Assembly (NCBI RefSeq): GCF_000716715.1
Contig: NZ_JNYJ01000002.1
Coordinates: forward strand, 281,847-345,846
DNA length: 64,000 bases
Direction of reading: 5' to 3'
Source: Dactylosporangium aurantiacum
GTDB lineage: Bacteria > Actinomycetota > Actinomycetes > Mycobacteriales > Micromonosporaceae
The notes under the pieces are model-generated. The model was not told the origin of the DNA. It did no database searches and saw nothing but the letters and a program-made list of their open reading frames with translations. Below, piece after piece: positions 43,082-51,289 of this stretch. Within the stretch, counting starts at the first letter, position 1, and every line of letters begins with the position of its first letter. The translations under genes were made by a program, and so were the position numbers.

Positions 43082-43569
43082 CCCCAGGGCCGTTCTACGC
43101 GGGCGAGACCGACAGGCTGGCCGCCGGCCGGCTGGAGGCCCCCGATCACATCTGCTACGACGACGACCTCGGCGGCGGGTTCGGTTTCGAGTTCATCTAC
43201 CGCCAGCCGGTCAACGACCGCGAGACCGAGGCCGTCGTCCAAGGCCGCCTGTCCGAGATGTTCCTGGCCTACAACTGGGACGGCGACGACCACTGGACGG
43301 TGGACGCTGTCCGGCAGCGGTGGCGCGACCGCAGCCGAGTGCGGGAGTGGGCGGTCGCGATAGCCGCCGACTGGGGAGCCGACACCCACCCGCACTGGGG
43401 CTACCACGGCGATCCCAGATACCTGGGCCATTATCACGACGCCGCTCGAGGCCACCGGGCCTTCATCGCCTACCTCGACGACGGCCTCGAGGCCTACCTG
43501 CGTGGCTACCTGTTCTGGCTCGACCAGCGGCGCGAGCCCGGACCCGCGGACACCGTCCCGCACCTGTGA
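43075..43569 (+). pseudogene. 5'-truncated gene of unknown function
   Basis: A coherent-looking frame ([19 protein letters not shown] through to DTVPHL) is open from just after a TGA at 43072 to the stop at 43569, but it lacks any ATG, GTG or TTG until ATG 43258. That start would give 103 residues ([12 protein letters not shown] and onward). The upstream codons look protein-like ([15 protein letters not shown]), so the true start has probably been lost. Trp/His/Asp-rich character ([15 protein letters not shown]) does not match a family I know. The frame ends where an ISL3 transposase remnant begins, suggesting that insertion events trimmed this locus. Confidence 0.45.
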
Positions 43570-44000
43570 AGCGGCGATCTGCCGAAACCCGGCGCCTTGC
43601 GCCAGCAGGTTGTGGACGAGGGCGTGGTGGGCACGGCGGCGTTCGGCCATCGCCCCGGTCGGCTCGGCCGCAGGGCCGGGCCTGGACTCCTCGGCAGAAG
43701 CTGTGCGGGGGTCGTCGGGCTCGTTGAGACAGGTCTTGTGCTGAGCTACACAGCGTTCCACGGCGGCGGCCAGGTTCTGCCACAGGTGGAACCGATCGGC
43801 GACCTGGACTGCGTCTGGCGCGCCGGTGCGTGCAGCCTCGGCATACGCGCTGGCTCGGTCCCGGATGAGGTTTCGGCACAGGCACGGTCCGGGGCGAGCC
43901 GGACGACCCGCACCCGCGGGCAGGAGGCGAAGAAACGTCTACCCGGCGCACCACCCCGCGGACAGGACGGGAGCCGTCGCGTCGCAAGACGAGACAGCCG
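43570..44000 (-). mobile_element. Fragment of an ISL3-family transposase (central DDE part)
   Basis: On the minus strand the frame reads [16 protein letters not shown], then [19 protein letters not shown] and ERCVAQHK. The [22 protein letters not shown] pattern is characteristic of ISL3-family DDE transposases. The preceding part is in a different frame and no start or full length is present. Most of 43570-44077 is this relic. Terminal inverted repeats were not found by eye. Confidence 0.65.
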
Positions 44001-44077
44001 TATGAGCGCCACAGCGCACGCAACGGCAACGGCGGCGCCGGTGTTACCGTATGCGCTCCCGGACCGAAGGTGAGCCC

Positions 44078-44737
44078 GTGCAGACACGTCCGACTGGTTC
44101 GCCGGAGCCGCGTTCCGTGGCCAGCTGGACCGGCGCCGAGATCAACGCCGTCGACTGGTTGCGGTGGCTGGGTCACCCCGACGCCGGCCGGACGACCGGC
44201 GGCGCCGGCGACGGTGTCGACGTGCGGGGCGCGGGCATGGCGGCGCGGGTGCAGTGCGACGGTGCGCCGGTCGGCGACCAGGCGCTACGGGAACTGCTCG
44301 GCGCCGCGCAGCACGCCCCGGGTGAGCGGTACTGCTTCAGCGACGCCGGCTTCACCCGCGATGCGGTCTCGTTCGCCGACGACATCGGGATGGCGCTGTT
44401 CACGTTCTCGACCGTGGACGGGCTGATCACCCCGGCGAACGAGGCGGCCACCGTGGTGTTCCGTGCCTCGCCCGGCCGGCCTCGCCCACAGTCGACCGCG
44501 ACCACGCACGCCCGGCCACGCACGCCGCCGCTGCCTGGGTGGGTGCGCGTGCTCGGGGCGGTGCCGTTCGTCATGTTCGTCCTGGGCCTGCTGTTCCTGG
44601 CAGTCCTCAGGGCCATGACCGACACCGCGTCCGACGCGATGGCCGACCTCTGGGCTGGCTGGATGACCATCGCCGTCCTCGGCGCCGCCGGCGTCGGGAT
44701 CGTCGCGCTGATCCGCAAGGCCAACGACCGCTCGTAG
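44078..44737 (+). CDS. Mrr-like restriction endonuclease-fold protein with two TM helices
   Basis: The GTG at 44078 has GAAGG 7 bases upstream and gives 219 residues; an ATG at 44051 is possible. The N-terminal 110 residues match the Mrr-cat type fold: NAVDWLRWLGHPDAGRTTGG (about 20-40) then GDGVDVRG (about 42-49), and later YCFSDAGFTRDAVSFADDIG and LFTFSTVDG. In active members the beta-strand after the Asp carries QxK; here it is RVQCDG, so the catalytic lysine appears lost. Two transmembrane helices follow (about 158-178 and about 190-210). It may be a membrane-anchored, catalytically inactive DNA-binding protein. It sits between two pieces of an ISL3 transposase. Confidence 0.65.
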   Translation: MQTRPTGSPEPRSVASWTGAEINAVDWLRWLGHPDAGRTTGGAGDGVDVRGAGMAARVQCDGAPVGDQALRELLGAAQHAPGERYCFSDAGFTRDAVSFADDIGMALFTFSTVDGLITPANEAATVVFRASPGRPRPQSTATTHARPRTPPLPGWVRVLGAVPFVMFVLGLLFLAVLRAMTDTASDAMADLWAGWMTIAVLGAAGVGIVALIRKANDRS

Positions 44738-44799
44738 GCGCTCCCGCCGGTCTCCCGCGAAGGTACCGCGTGCATGTCGTCGAAGCGATGCCCGCCCGG

Positions 44800-44960
44800 C
44801 GAGGGCCGGTCGTTCCTTCGCATCCGCCAACGTCCGGCGGTAGCGCGAATGCACCCGAGATGACAGCACCGCACACACCTGGCAGATCATCGTCCGACAT
44901 CCATCACACGGTTCGTAGCAGAGCCCCAATCTCAACCTCGCGAACGACGCCAGACGCGGT
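44800..44960 (-). mobile_element. Fragment of an ISL3-family transposase (N-terminal zinc-finger part)
   Basis: The minus strand reads CDGCRTMICQVCAVLSSRVH and then SRYRRTLADA. The C-x2-C and the RVHSRYRR-LADA block are the N-terminal signature of ISL3-type transposases. The DDE fragment of probably the same element is about 800 bp downstream in the same orientation. No other gene is visible in 44738-45053. Confidence 0.6.
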
Positions 44961-45053
44961 TCCCGGCATCTCGACACCGGCTCGCTGTGTCGCCGTGCCG
45001 TGCTGCCCGAGGGCGTCGCCGCGCCGTGCCGACCGGGCGCGTCGCAGCGCCCG

Positions 45054-45848
45054 CTACCCCAGGGCGAGGTCCGGCTCGTCGTGCGGCACGCCCGGTCGGA
45101 CGCCCGGGATCTTGTACTCCTCCGTCAGCGTGGTCATCGGGCCTGGCCAGGCGGCCTGGGCGACCTCGATCGGCCGGTGCTCGGCGTCATACGCGATGTG
45201 CAGCAGCACCAGCACCGGCGTGTCTGGGCGGATCTGCAGCAGCTCGGCCTCCTCGCGGGTGGGGAGGCGGGCGCTGACCTGGTCCTTCGCGCTGGTGTAG
45301 CGCCGGCCCAGCTCGGCTTCGACCTCCTGGTAGAGCGGGCGGTCGAACACGTCGGGGCGCTCGATGGAGGTGCCGCGGACGTCCGCGGGGCGGAACCAGG
45401 AGGCGCCGACCTCGACGGGGGCGTCGCCGGTGCGCACGAGGTGGCGGCGGACCAGCAGTGGCACGCCGGGGTCGATGCCGAAGCCCTCGGCGACGTCGGC
45501 GGGGCAGGGCATGACGCCGACCTGCATCAGGTGCTGGCGGTAGCGGGCGGCGAGCTCGGCGTGGTAGCCGCGCTCGGCGCCGTAACGCCCGCGGGACAGC
45601 CGATTCATCCGGCGCTTCGTGCCGCGCACGAACGTGCCCGAGCCGGGGCGGGTGATGAGCAACCCTTCGATGCGCAGCTGGTCGATCGTGCGCTGCACGG
45701 TCTGCTTCGCCACCCCGAACTGCGTGGCGAGCGTGGGGATCGACGGCAGCCGCTCCCCGGGTGCCCAGTCGCCGCGGTGGATGCGGGCCCGGAGCTGCGC
45801 GGCGATCTGCCGGTGCGGGAACTCCGCGGCCCCAGGGTTGATGGTCAT
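45054..45848 (-). CDS. GntR-family (HutC-type) transcriptional regulator
   Basis: This 264-residue protein has an N-terminal winged helix-turn-helix: QIAAQLRARIHRGDWAPGERLPSIPTLATQFGVAKQTVQRTIDQLRIEGLL (about 14-64), with the -RPGSGTFV- wing (about 67-74). The C-terminal UTRA ligand domain (about 95-245) has VRRHLVRTGDAPVEVGASWF. HutC-type regulators usually repress a nearby operon until a small ligand binds. The neighbouring genes are an aminotransferase (divergent, about 100 bp away) and IS debris, so the target may be the aminotransferase. The ligand is unknown. Confidence 0.9.
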   Translation of the reverse strand: MTINPGAAEFPHRQIAAQLRARIHRGDWAPGERLPSIPTLATQFGVAKQTVQRTIDQLRIEGLLITRPGSGTFVRGTKRRMNRLSRGRYGAERGYHAELAARYRQHLMQVGVMPCPADVAEGFGIDPGVPLLVRRHLVRTGDAPVEVGASWFRPADVRGTSIERPDVFDRPLYQEVEAELGRRYTSAKDQVSARLPTREEAELLQIRPDTPVLVLLHIAYDAEHRPIEVAQAAWPGPMTTLTEEYKIPGVRPGVPHDEPDLALG

Positions 45849-45951
45849 ACCCCAAAGCCTAGCCTCCTAGGAAGCTCTACGCAAGCTGATCCGCGCCACA
45901 TGATGGGAACTGGCTACTGAGGCATGGGAGCGGGGCTCGTACTGTGACTGC

Positions 45952-47166
45952 ATGCAGGTGACTCAGTCCGCGAAGCTGGCCAACGTCTGTTACGACATCC
46001 GCGGACCGGTCATGGCCGCCGCCAAGCAGATGGAGGCCGAAGGCCACCACATCCTGAAGCTCAACATCGGCAACCCGGCGCCGTTCGGGTTCGAGGCGCC
46101 GGAGGAGATCCTCCAGGACGTCATCCTGAACCTGCCGTCCGCGCACGGCTACGGCGACTCGAAGGGCCTGTTGTCCGCCCGCCGCGCCGTCGTGCAGTAC
46201 TACCAGCAGAAGCAGGTCTACGGCGTCGACATCGAGGACGTGTATCTCGGCAACGGCGTGTCCGAGCTCATCGTGATGGCGCTGCAGGCGCTGCTCGACA
46301 ACGGCGACGAGGTGCTGATCCCGTCGCCGGACTACCCGCTGTGGACCGCCTCGGTCAGCCTCTGCGGCGGCCGCGCCGTGCACTACCTCTGCGACGAGTC
46401 CAACGACTGGATGCCCGACGTCGACGACATCGCCGCGAAGGTCACGCCGCGCACCAGGGCGATCGTCATCATCAACCCGAACAACCCGACCGGCGCCGTG
46501 TACTCCCGCGAGATGGTCGAGCGGATCACCGAGGTCGCCCGCCGGCACAACCTGCTGGTGTTCTCCGACGAGATCTACGACAAGATCCTGTACGACGACA
46601 CGACGCACGTCTCGACCGCCGCGGTCGCACCCGACCTGCTGACGCTGACGTTCAACGGCCTGTCGAAGGCGTACCGGGTGGCCGGCTTCCGCACCGGCTG
46701 GCTGGTGCTGTCGGGGCCGAAGCAGCACGCGAGCAGCTACATCGAGGGCCTGGACATCCTCGCGAACATGCGGCTGTGCCCGAACGTGCCGACCCAGCAC
46801 GCCGTGCAGACGGCGCTCGGCGGGTACCAGAGCATCAACGACCTGATCCTGCCCGGCGGCCGGCTGCTCGCCCAGCGGGACACGGCGTGGCGGATGCTCA
46901 ACGAGATCCCGGGCGTGTCGTGCACCAAACCGCAGGGTGCCCTGTACATGTTCCCGCGCCTGGACCCCGAGGTGCACCCGATCAAGGACGACCTGCAGTT
47001 CGCGCTGGACCTGCTGCGCAAGGAGAAGCTGATGGTCGTGCAGGGGACCGGCTTCAACTGGCACCACCCCGACCACTTCCGCATCGTGACGCTGCCGCGG
47101 GTGGCCGACCTGGAGGACGCGATCGGTCGCATCGGCCGGTTCCTCAGCACGTACCGGCAGGTCTGA
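45952..47166 (+). CDS. PLP-dependent aminotransferase (alanine-type, class I/II)
   Basis: This 404-residue protein has the fold-type I pattern: LKLNIGNPAPFGFEAP (about 35-50), VIINPNNPTGAVYS (about 172-185), VFSDEIYDKILYD (about 203-215) and the Schiff-base lysine in FNGLSKAYRVAGFRTGW (about 231-247), with the phosphate-anchoring Arg in the last block. Length and the opening NIGNPAPFGF are typical of AlaA/AlaT-like enzymes that transfer amino groups between alanine or aspartate and 2-oxoglutarate. It is single, 6 bp before the convergent Hsp70-like gene. The substrate preference is family-based inference. Confidence 0.9.
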   Translation: MQVTQSAKLANVCYDIRGPVMAAAKQMEAEGHHILKLNIGNPAPFGFEAPEEILQDVILNLPSAHGYGDSKGLLSARRAVVQYYQQKQVYGVDIEDVYLGNGVSELIVMALQALLDNGDEVLIPSPDYPLWTASVSLCGGRAVHYLCDESNDWMPDVDDIAAKVTPRTRAIVIINPNNPTGAVYSREMVERITEVARRHNLLVFSDEIYDKILYDDTTHVSTAAVAPDLLTLTFNGLSKAYRVAGFRTGWLVLSGPKQHASSYIEGLDILANMRLCPNVPTQHAVQTALGGYQSINDLILPGGRLLAQRDTAWRMLNEIPGVSCTKPQGALYMFPRLDPEVHPIKDDLQFALDLLRKEKLMVVQGTGFNWHHPDHFRIVTLPRVADLEDAIGRIGRFLSTYRQV

Positions 47167-47172
47167 CACCGC

Positions 47173-48708
47173 TCACCGGCGCAGCAGCCGGACCGTCCAG
47201 ATGACGGCGGCGACGGCCGGGGCCACCACGCAGATGGCGCGCCCCGCGACGACGCCGCCGTTCGTCTGTGCGGGCGCGGTGAGGGCGGTGGCCGCGGCGT
47301 ACGCGCACAGGGCCACCGTCGCCAGGACCGTGACCGCGTCGACGAGCCGGCGGCCGGGCCGGGTCAGCCGGCCGACCCGGTAGTACGTGAGCACCGCGAG
47401 GGGCGCGCCGAGCGTGGGCGCGATGAGCCAGTCGGCGGGCGGTCCGCCGGTGGCGGGGGCGATGGCGCCGGAGACGAGGGCGGCCGCGGCGGCGCTCGCG
47501 ACGAGCCCGATGCCGGCCAGCTCCGCGCCCGACCGCCCGAGCGCCGGCACCCCGGACCGCTCGGCGGGCACCACGTCGGCAACAGCGGCAACCTCGGGAC
47601 CAGGGACAGCCACCGGCTCAGGGGCAGGAGCAGGCGGAGGGGGCCCGCAGTGCAGTGCCCCCTCCGCCACCACCAGCTGCGGCTCCTCCAGGACCGTCGC
47701 CGTCCGCCCCGTCGCCCGCAGCAGCAGCGTCGCGACCAGGGGCGTCCGCGTCGCCCCGCCCACCAGGAACCACCCGGCGAACCCGTCCGCCGGCACCCGC
47801 GACTCCCGCGCCGTGGCCAGGGTGACCTCGATCGTGCGGCGCAGCAGCGGCTCCGCCGCCGTCTCGTACTCGGCGCGGGTGACCAGCACGTCCTGCCCGG
47901 CGGCGGCGACGTACACGGTGGCGGACGCGTTGCGGGTCAGGCTCTCCCGCGCCGCCCGCGCGTCCTGCCACACCAGCAGCCGCTGCCGCTGGTCGTCCGG
48001 GGACGCGGGCCGGCGCAGCCGCGCGGCCACGGGCGCCGCGGAGCGGTCAAGCGCGGCGCACACCAGGTCGAACACGGCGGTGTCCAGGTCCAGCCCGCCG
48101 ACGTCGTCGAGTCCCCGGTACGCGAGGGTGTCGAACCCGCCGGGGGTGCGCCGCACGACGCTGGCGTCGAACGTGCCGGCGCCCAGGTCGTACACGACGA
48201 CGCTCTGCCCGGGGACGATCCGCATGCCGAGCACGGCGGTGAAGTACGCGGCGGCCGCGACCGGCTCGGGCACGAGCACCGGTTCGGGCAGCCCGGCGAG
48301 GGCCGCGGCCTCCAGCAGCACCCGGCGGCGCGCCGGGCCCCAGGACGCCGGGTGGGTCATCGACACCCGGCCGACGGGCCCGCCGGCGACCCGGACCGCC
48401 TCCGCCGCGACCTGCCGCAGCGTCGCCGCGACGAGGGCCGTGACCGGGTACTCCCGGCCGCCGAGCAGCACGGACAGCTCGTCGACGCGGCGTTTCGGGT
48501 TCGGCTCGAACGCCGCCGGGTCGGTGCGCATGCCGCGTTCGGCGTCGCGGCCGGTCAGCAGCGTGCCGTCCGGGGCGGCGAAGACGGCCGAGGGCAGCAG
48601 CGGCGAGCTGTCGAACAGCAGCGCCCGGCTGCGCCCGTCGGGGCGGCGCAGCACGGCGACGGTGTTGGACGTGCCGTAGTCGATGCCGAGGTCCGCGCCA
48701 CCAGTCAC
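47173..48708 (-). CDS. Membrane-anchored Hsp70-like ATPase
   Basis: This 511-residue protein has the actin-like ATPase core of Hsp70: phosphate-1 loop GIDYGTSNTVAVL (about 7-19), connect-1 and MTHPASWGPARR (about 119-130), phosphate-2 VVVYDLGAGTFDASVV (about 173-188) and the adenosine loop FLVGGATRTPLV (about 316-327). No substrate-binding domain follows. Instead a Pro/Ala/Glu-rich linker (about 350-395) leads to four predicted transmembrane helices up to residue 511. It is therefore not DnaK; it resembles actinobacterial Hsp70-like membrane proteins of unknown role. The downstream gene is convergent and the upstream PAC2 gene is 29 bp away, same strand, so the two may be co-transcribed. Confidence 0.85.
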   Translation of the reverse strand: MTGGADLGIDYGTSNTVAVLRRPDGRSRALLFDSSPLLPSAVFAAPDGTLLTGRDAERGMRTDPAAFEPNPKRRVDELSVLLGGREYPVTALVAATLRQVAAEAVRVAGGPVGRVSMTHPASWGPARRRVLLEAAALAGLPEPVLVPEPVAAAAYFTAVLGMRIVPGQSVVVYDLGAGTFDASVVRRTPGGFDTLAYRGLDDVGGLDLDTAVFDLVCAALDRSAAPVAARLRRPASPDDQRQRLLVWQDARAARESLTRNASATVYVAAAGQDVLVTRAEYETAAEPLLRRTIEVTLATARESRVPADGFAGWFLVGGATRTPLVATLLLRATGRTATVLEEPQLVVAEGALHCGPPPPAPAPEPVAVPGPEVAAVADVVPAERSGVPALGRSGAELAGIGLVASAAAAALVSGAIAPATGGPPADWLIAPTLGAPLAVLTYYRVGRLTRPGRRLVDAVTVLATVALCAYAAATALTAPAQTNGGVVAGRAICVVAPAVAAVIWTVRLLRR

Positions 48709-48737
48709 GGCCGCTCAGCCTAGGCGACGGCGGGCGG

Positions 48738-49622
48738 CTACCAGGCGCCGGTCGCGGACGGCCCGGCCTGCCCGCCGCGCCGGCGCAGGTACTTCTCGAA
48801 CTCCTGCGCGATCTCGTCACCGGACAGCGGCTGCAGGCCGGCGTCGCCGGAGCGTTCCTCCAGCTCGCGGACGTACTCGGCGAGCTCGGCGTCCTGCTCG
48901 GCGGCCTGCTTGAGCCGCTCCTCCCACTCCGAGGACTCCTTGGCCAGGTCGCCGGTCGGCACGGGCAGGTCGAGGACCTCCTCGACGCGGTGCAGCAGGG
49001 CGAGGGTGGCCTTCGGGCACGGCGGGTTGTTCGCGTAGTGCGGCACGTGCACCCAGAACGACACGGCCTCCAGGTCGGCGCGCACGCACGCGTCGTGCAG
49101 GACGCCGACGATGCCGGTCGGTCCCTCGTACCGGGTCGGGGTGAGGCCGAGCCGCTCGGTGGTGTCGGTGACGGTGGCGCCGCGCGGCGCGGAGCCGCTG
49201 ACCGGCAGCGGCCGGGTGTAGGGCACGTCGGCGAGCAGCGCGCCGAGCAGGACGATGCGGCTCACCTCGAGGCTGTGGCAGACCTCGAGGACCTGCTCGC
49301 AGAAGGTGCGCCAGCGCATGCTCGGCTCGATGCCGCGGATGAGGACGATGTCGCGCTCCGCGTCGGGCGGGGTGGCGACGGAGAACCGCGTGGTCGGCCA
49401 CTCGATGCGGCGGGTCTCGCCGTCGGACATCGTCACTGTCGGCCGGTTGACCTGGAAGTCGTAGAAGTCCTCGGGGTCCAGCGCGGCGATGGGCTCGGCG
49501 CCCCACTCCTGCTCGAGATGCTCGACGACGGCGGTCGACGCGTCGGCAGCGTCGTTCCACCCTTCGAACGCGGCAATCGCGACAGGGGAGCGCAGCACGG
49601 GCAGGCCGTCGAACTCGGTCAC
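48738..49622 (-). CDS. PAC2-family protein (proteasome assembly chaperone-like)
   Basis: This 294-residue protein shows the PAC2 core: PVAIAAFEGWNDAADASTAVVEHL (about 13-36), the DFQVNRP segment (about 55-61), DIVLIRGIEPSMRW (about 91-104) and IVLLGALLADVPYTRP (about 122-137). The C-terminal 90 residues are helical and charged (DAELAEYVRELEER). PAC2 proteins form trimers or pentamers and are widespread in actinobacteria that carry a proteasome; the role in bacteria is unclear. It is divergent from the DUF2142 gene across 87 bp and upstream of the Hsp70-like gene, a link that fits protein quality control, as inference. Confidence 0.87.
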   Translation of the reverse strand: MTEFDGLPVLRSPVAIAAFEGWNDAADASTAVVEHLEQEWGAEPIAALDPEDFYDFQVNRPTVTMSDGETRRIEWPTTRFSVATPPDAERDIVLIRGIEPSMRWRTFCEQVLEVCHSLEVSRIVLLGALLADVPYTRPLPVSGSAPRGATVTDTTERLGLTPTRYEGPTGIVGVLHDACVRADLEAVSFWVHVPHYANNPPCPKATLALLHRVEEVLDLPVPTGDLAKESSEWEERLKQAAEQDAELAEYVRELEERSGDAGLQPLSGDEIAQEFEKYLRRRGGQAGPSATGAW

Positions 49623-49709
49623 GGTCCCAGCCTACGTGGGCGACCGCCGGATGGCTTGCCGGCCGCGCCCGAGGTGTCAGTTTCCAAGATCACCTTGTAC
49701 CATCCCGGG

Positions 49710-51266
49710 GTGCATAGCGGACCCCGTTCCTGGCTGCTCGCCTTCCTCGCGTTCTTCCTCGTCTTCGGGGCGTGGGCCGTGGCGGCGCCGTTCGACGGTC
49801 CGGCCGACGAGGTGCAGCACAGCATCCGCGCCGCGGGCGTCGGATCGTTCGCACCCGGACAGATCTTCGCCGAGCCGCGGACCGTCCCGGACGCGTTCGG
49901 CCGCCCCGGCATGGGCGCCTACCAGCGGGTTCCCGCCGGGATGGACGCGCACGCGGTCTGCTGGGGGTTCGACCCGACGAAGTCCGCCGCCTGTGCGAAG
50001 GGGCTCAGCGGCGGCCCGGTCACCGAGGTGAGCACCAGCGCCGGCCGGTACAACCCGCTGTTCTACCTGGTCGTCGGCCCGCCCCTGCGGTGGCTGCCCA
50101 ACTGGGGCGGCCTGGTCGTGGCGCGGCTGCTCAACGCGGCGATGTGCGCGGCGCTGATCGCCTCGGCGTTCCTCGCGCTGCGCCGCTGGTCCCGGTTCGG
50201 GCTGCCGGCGACCGCGCTGCTGTGCGTGGCCACCCCGATGCTCGCCCATCTGGCCGGTGGGGTGAACCCGAACGCGCTGGAGATCGCGGCCGGGATCGCG
50301 TTCTTCGCCGCCGGCATCCCGCTGCTCCTGGAGCCGCCCGACCCGGCGCGCAAGCCGCTCGTCACGCTGCTGGGTGTTTCGTCGGTACTGCTGCTGACGC
50401 TGCGTTCGGGCGGGCCGGCCTGGTTCGTGTTCGGGCTCGCCGCGCTGGCGCTGCCGCTGCGCTGGGCGTGGCTGAAGCAGTGGTGGGCGCACACCCGGGT
50501 CAAGCTGTGGTCCGCCGGGGTGGTCGTGGCCGGGCTGCTGTCGGCCACGTGGATCGTCGTCATGCGCACCGGTGAGCTCGTCCCGCCGCCGCCCGGCCTG
50601 TGGGACTACACCACCGGCGAGGCGGTCACCCAGTACGTCGACAGCTGGTACCAGCTGCTCATCGGCATGATCGGGGTGGCCGGCTGGTTCGACACGAAGC
50701 TGTGGAGCCCGTTCTACCTGGTGTGGATCATGATCGTCGGCGGGATGGTCGTCCTCGGCGGCGTGGTCGGCGGCTGGGTCACCCGCTGGCGCTACCTGGT
50801 CTTCCTGGCCGGTGGCGTGGTCCTGCCCGGGATCCTGCAGGTCAGCCAGGCGAACGTGACCGGGTTCATCACCGGCGGCCGGTACATGCTGCCGCTGCTG
50901 GCCGGCATGCCGCTGCTGGCCGCGTGGGTCCTGGAGCGCCGGCTGTTCGACGCCGGGCAGGCCCGGACGCTGAGCCGCACGTTCGTGCTGTTCCTGCTGC
51001 CGGTGCACGCCGCGCTGCTGGTGTTCGCGATGGTGCGCTGGCAGCGCGGCCTCGCCCCGGACGCGGGCCTCGGCTGGTTCAACCCGCTCGCCGGTGACTG
51101 GCACCCGCCGACCGGGTCGGTGCTGCCGCTGCTGCTGATGCTCGCCGGGCTGGCGCTGACCGCCGTGGTCATGTGGCGCACGCCGGTGGCCGGCCCCGCG
51201 GACCCGGCCGCCGAGCCGACGCCGGCGACGCTGCCGGAGGCCGACCCGCAGCCCGCCGCGCACTGA
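49710..51266 (+). CDS. DUF2142 polytopic membrane protein
   Basis: The GTG at 49710 gives 518 residues. The opening LLAFLAFFLVFGAWAVAAPFDGPADEVQHSIRA is the recognisable DUF2142 N-terminus (first helix followed by the P-x-D-E--H acidic motif at about 30-37). Roughly ten hydrophobic helices follow, with an extracytoplasmic loop (about 45-110) containing two Cys. The E-x-x-H-motif-bearing loop and overall layout resemble GT-C glycosyltransferases; DUF2142 genes are often found in cell-surface polysaccharide loci. It is convergent with another large membrane protein gene, so the two may act in the same envelope pathway. Enzymatic function is unproven. Confidence 0.85.
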   Translation: MHSGPRSWLLAFLAFFLVFGAWAVAAPFDGPADEVQHSIRAAGVGSFAPGQIFAEPRTVPDAFGRPGMGAYQRVPAGMDAHAVCWGFDPTKSAACAKGLSGGPVTEVSTSAGRYNPLFYLVVGPPLRWLPNWGGLVVARLLNAAMCAALIASAFLALRRWSRFGLPATALLCVATPMLAHLAGGVNPNALEIAAGIAFFAAGIPLLLEPPDPARKPLVTLLGVSSVLLLTLRSGGPAWFVFGLAALALPLRWAWLKQWWAHTRVKLWSAGVVVAGLLSATWIVVMRTGELVPPPPGLWDYTTGEAVTQYVDSWYQLLIGMIGVAGWFDTKLWSPFYLVWIMIVGGMVVLGGVVGGWVTRWRYLVFLAGGVVLPGILQVSQANVTGFITGGRYMLPLLAGMPLLAAWVLERRLFDAGQARTLSRTFVLFLLPVHAALLVFAMVRWQRGLAPDAGLGWFNPLAGDWHPPTGSVLPLLLMLAGLALTAVVMWRTPVAGPADPAAEPTPATLPEADPQPAAH

Positions 51267-51289
51267 GGTCGCACCGAGGTCGCGCTGCG

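Noticed and set aside
47173..48708. DnaK chaperone
   Set aside because: There is no substrate-binding domain and the C-terminus is membrane-embedded.
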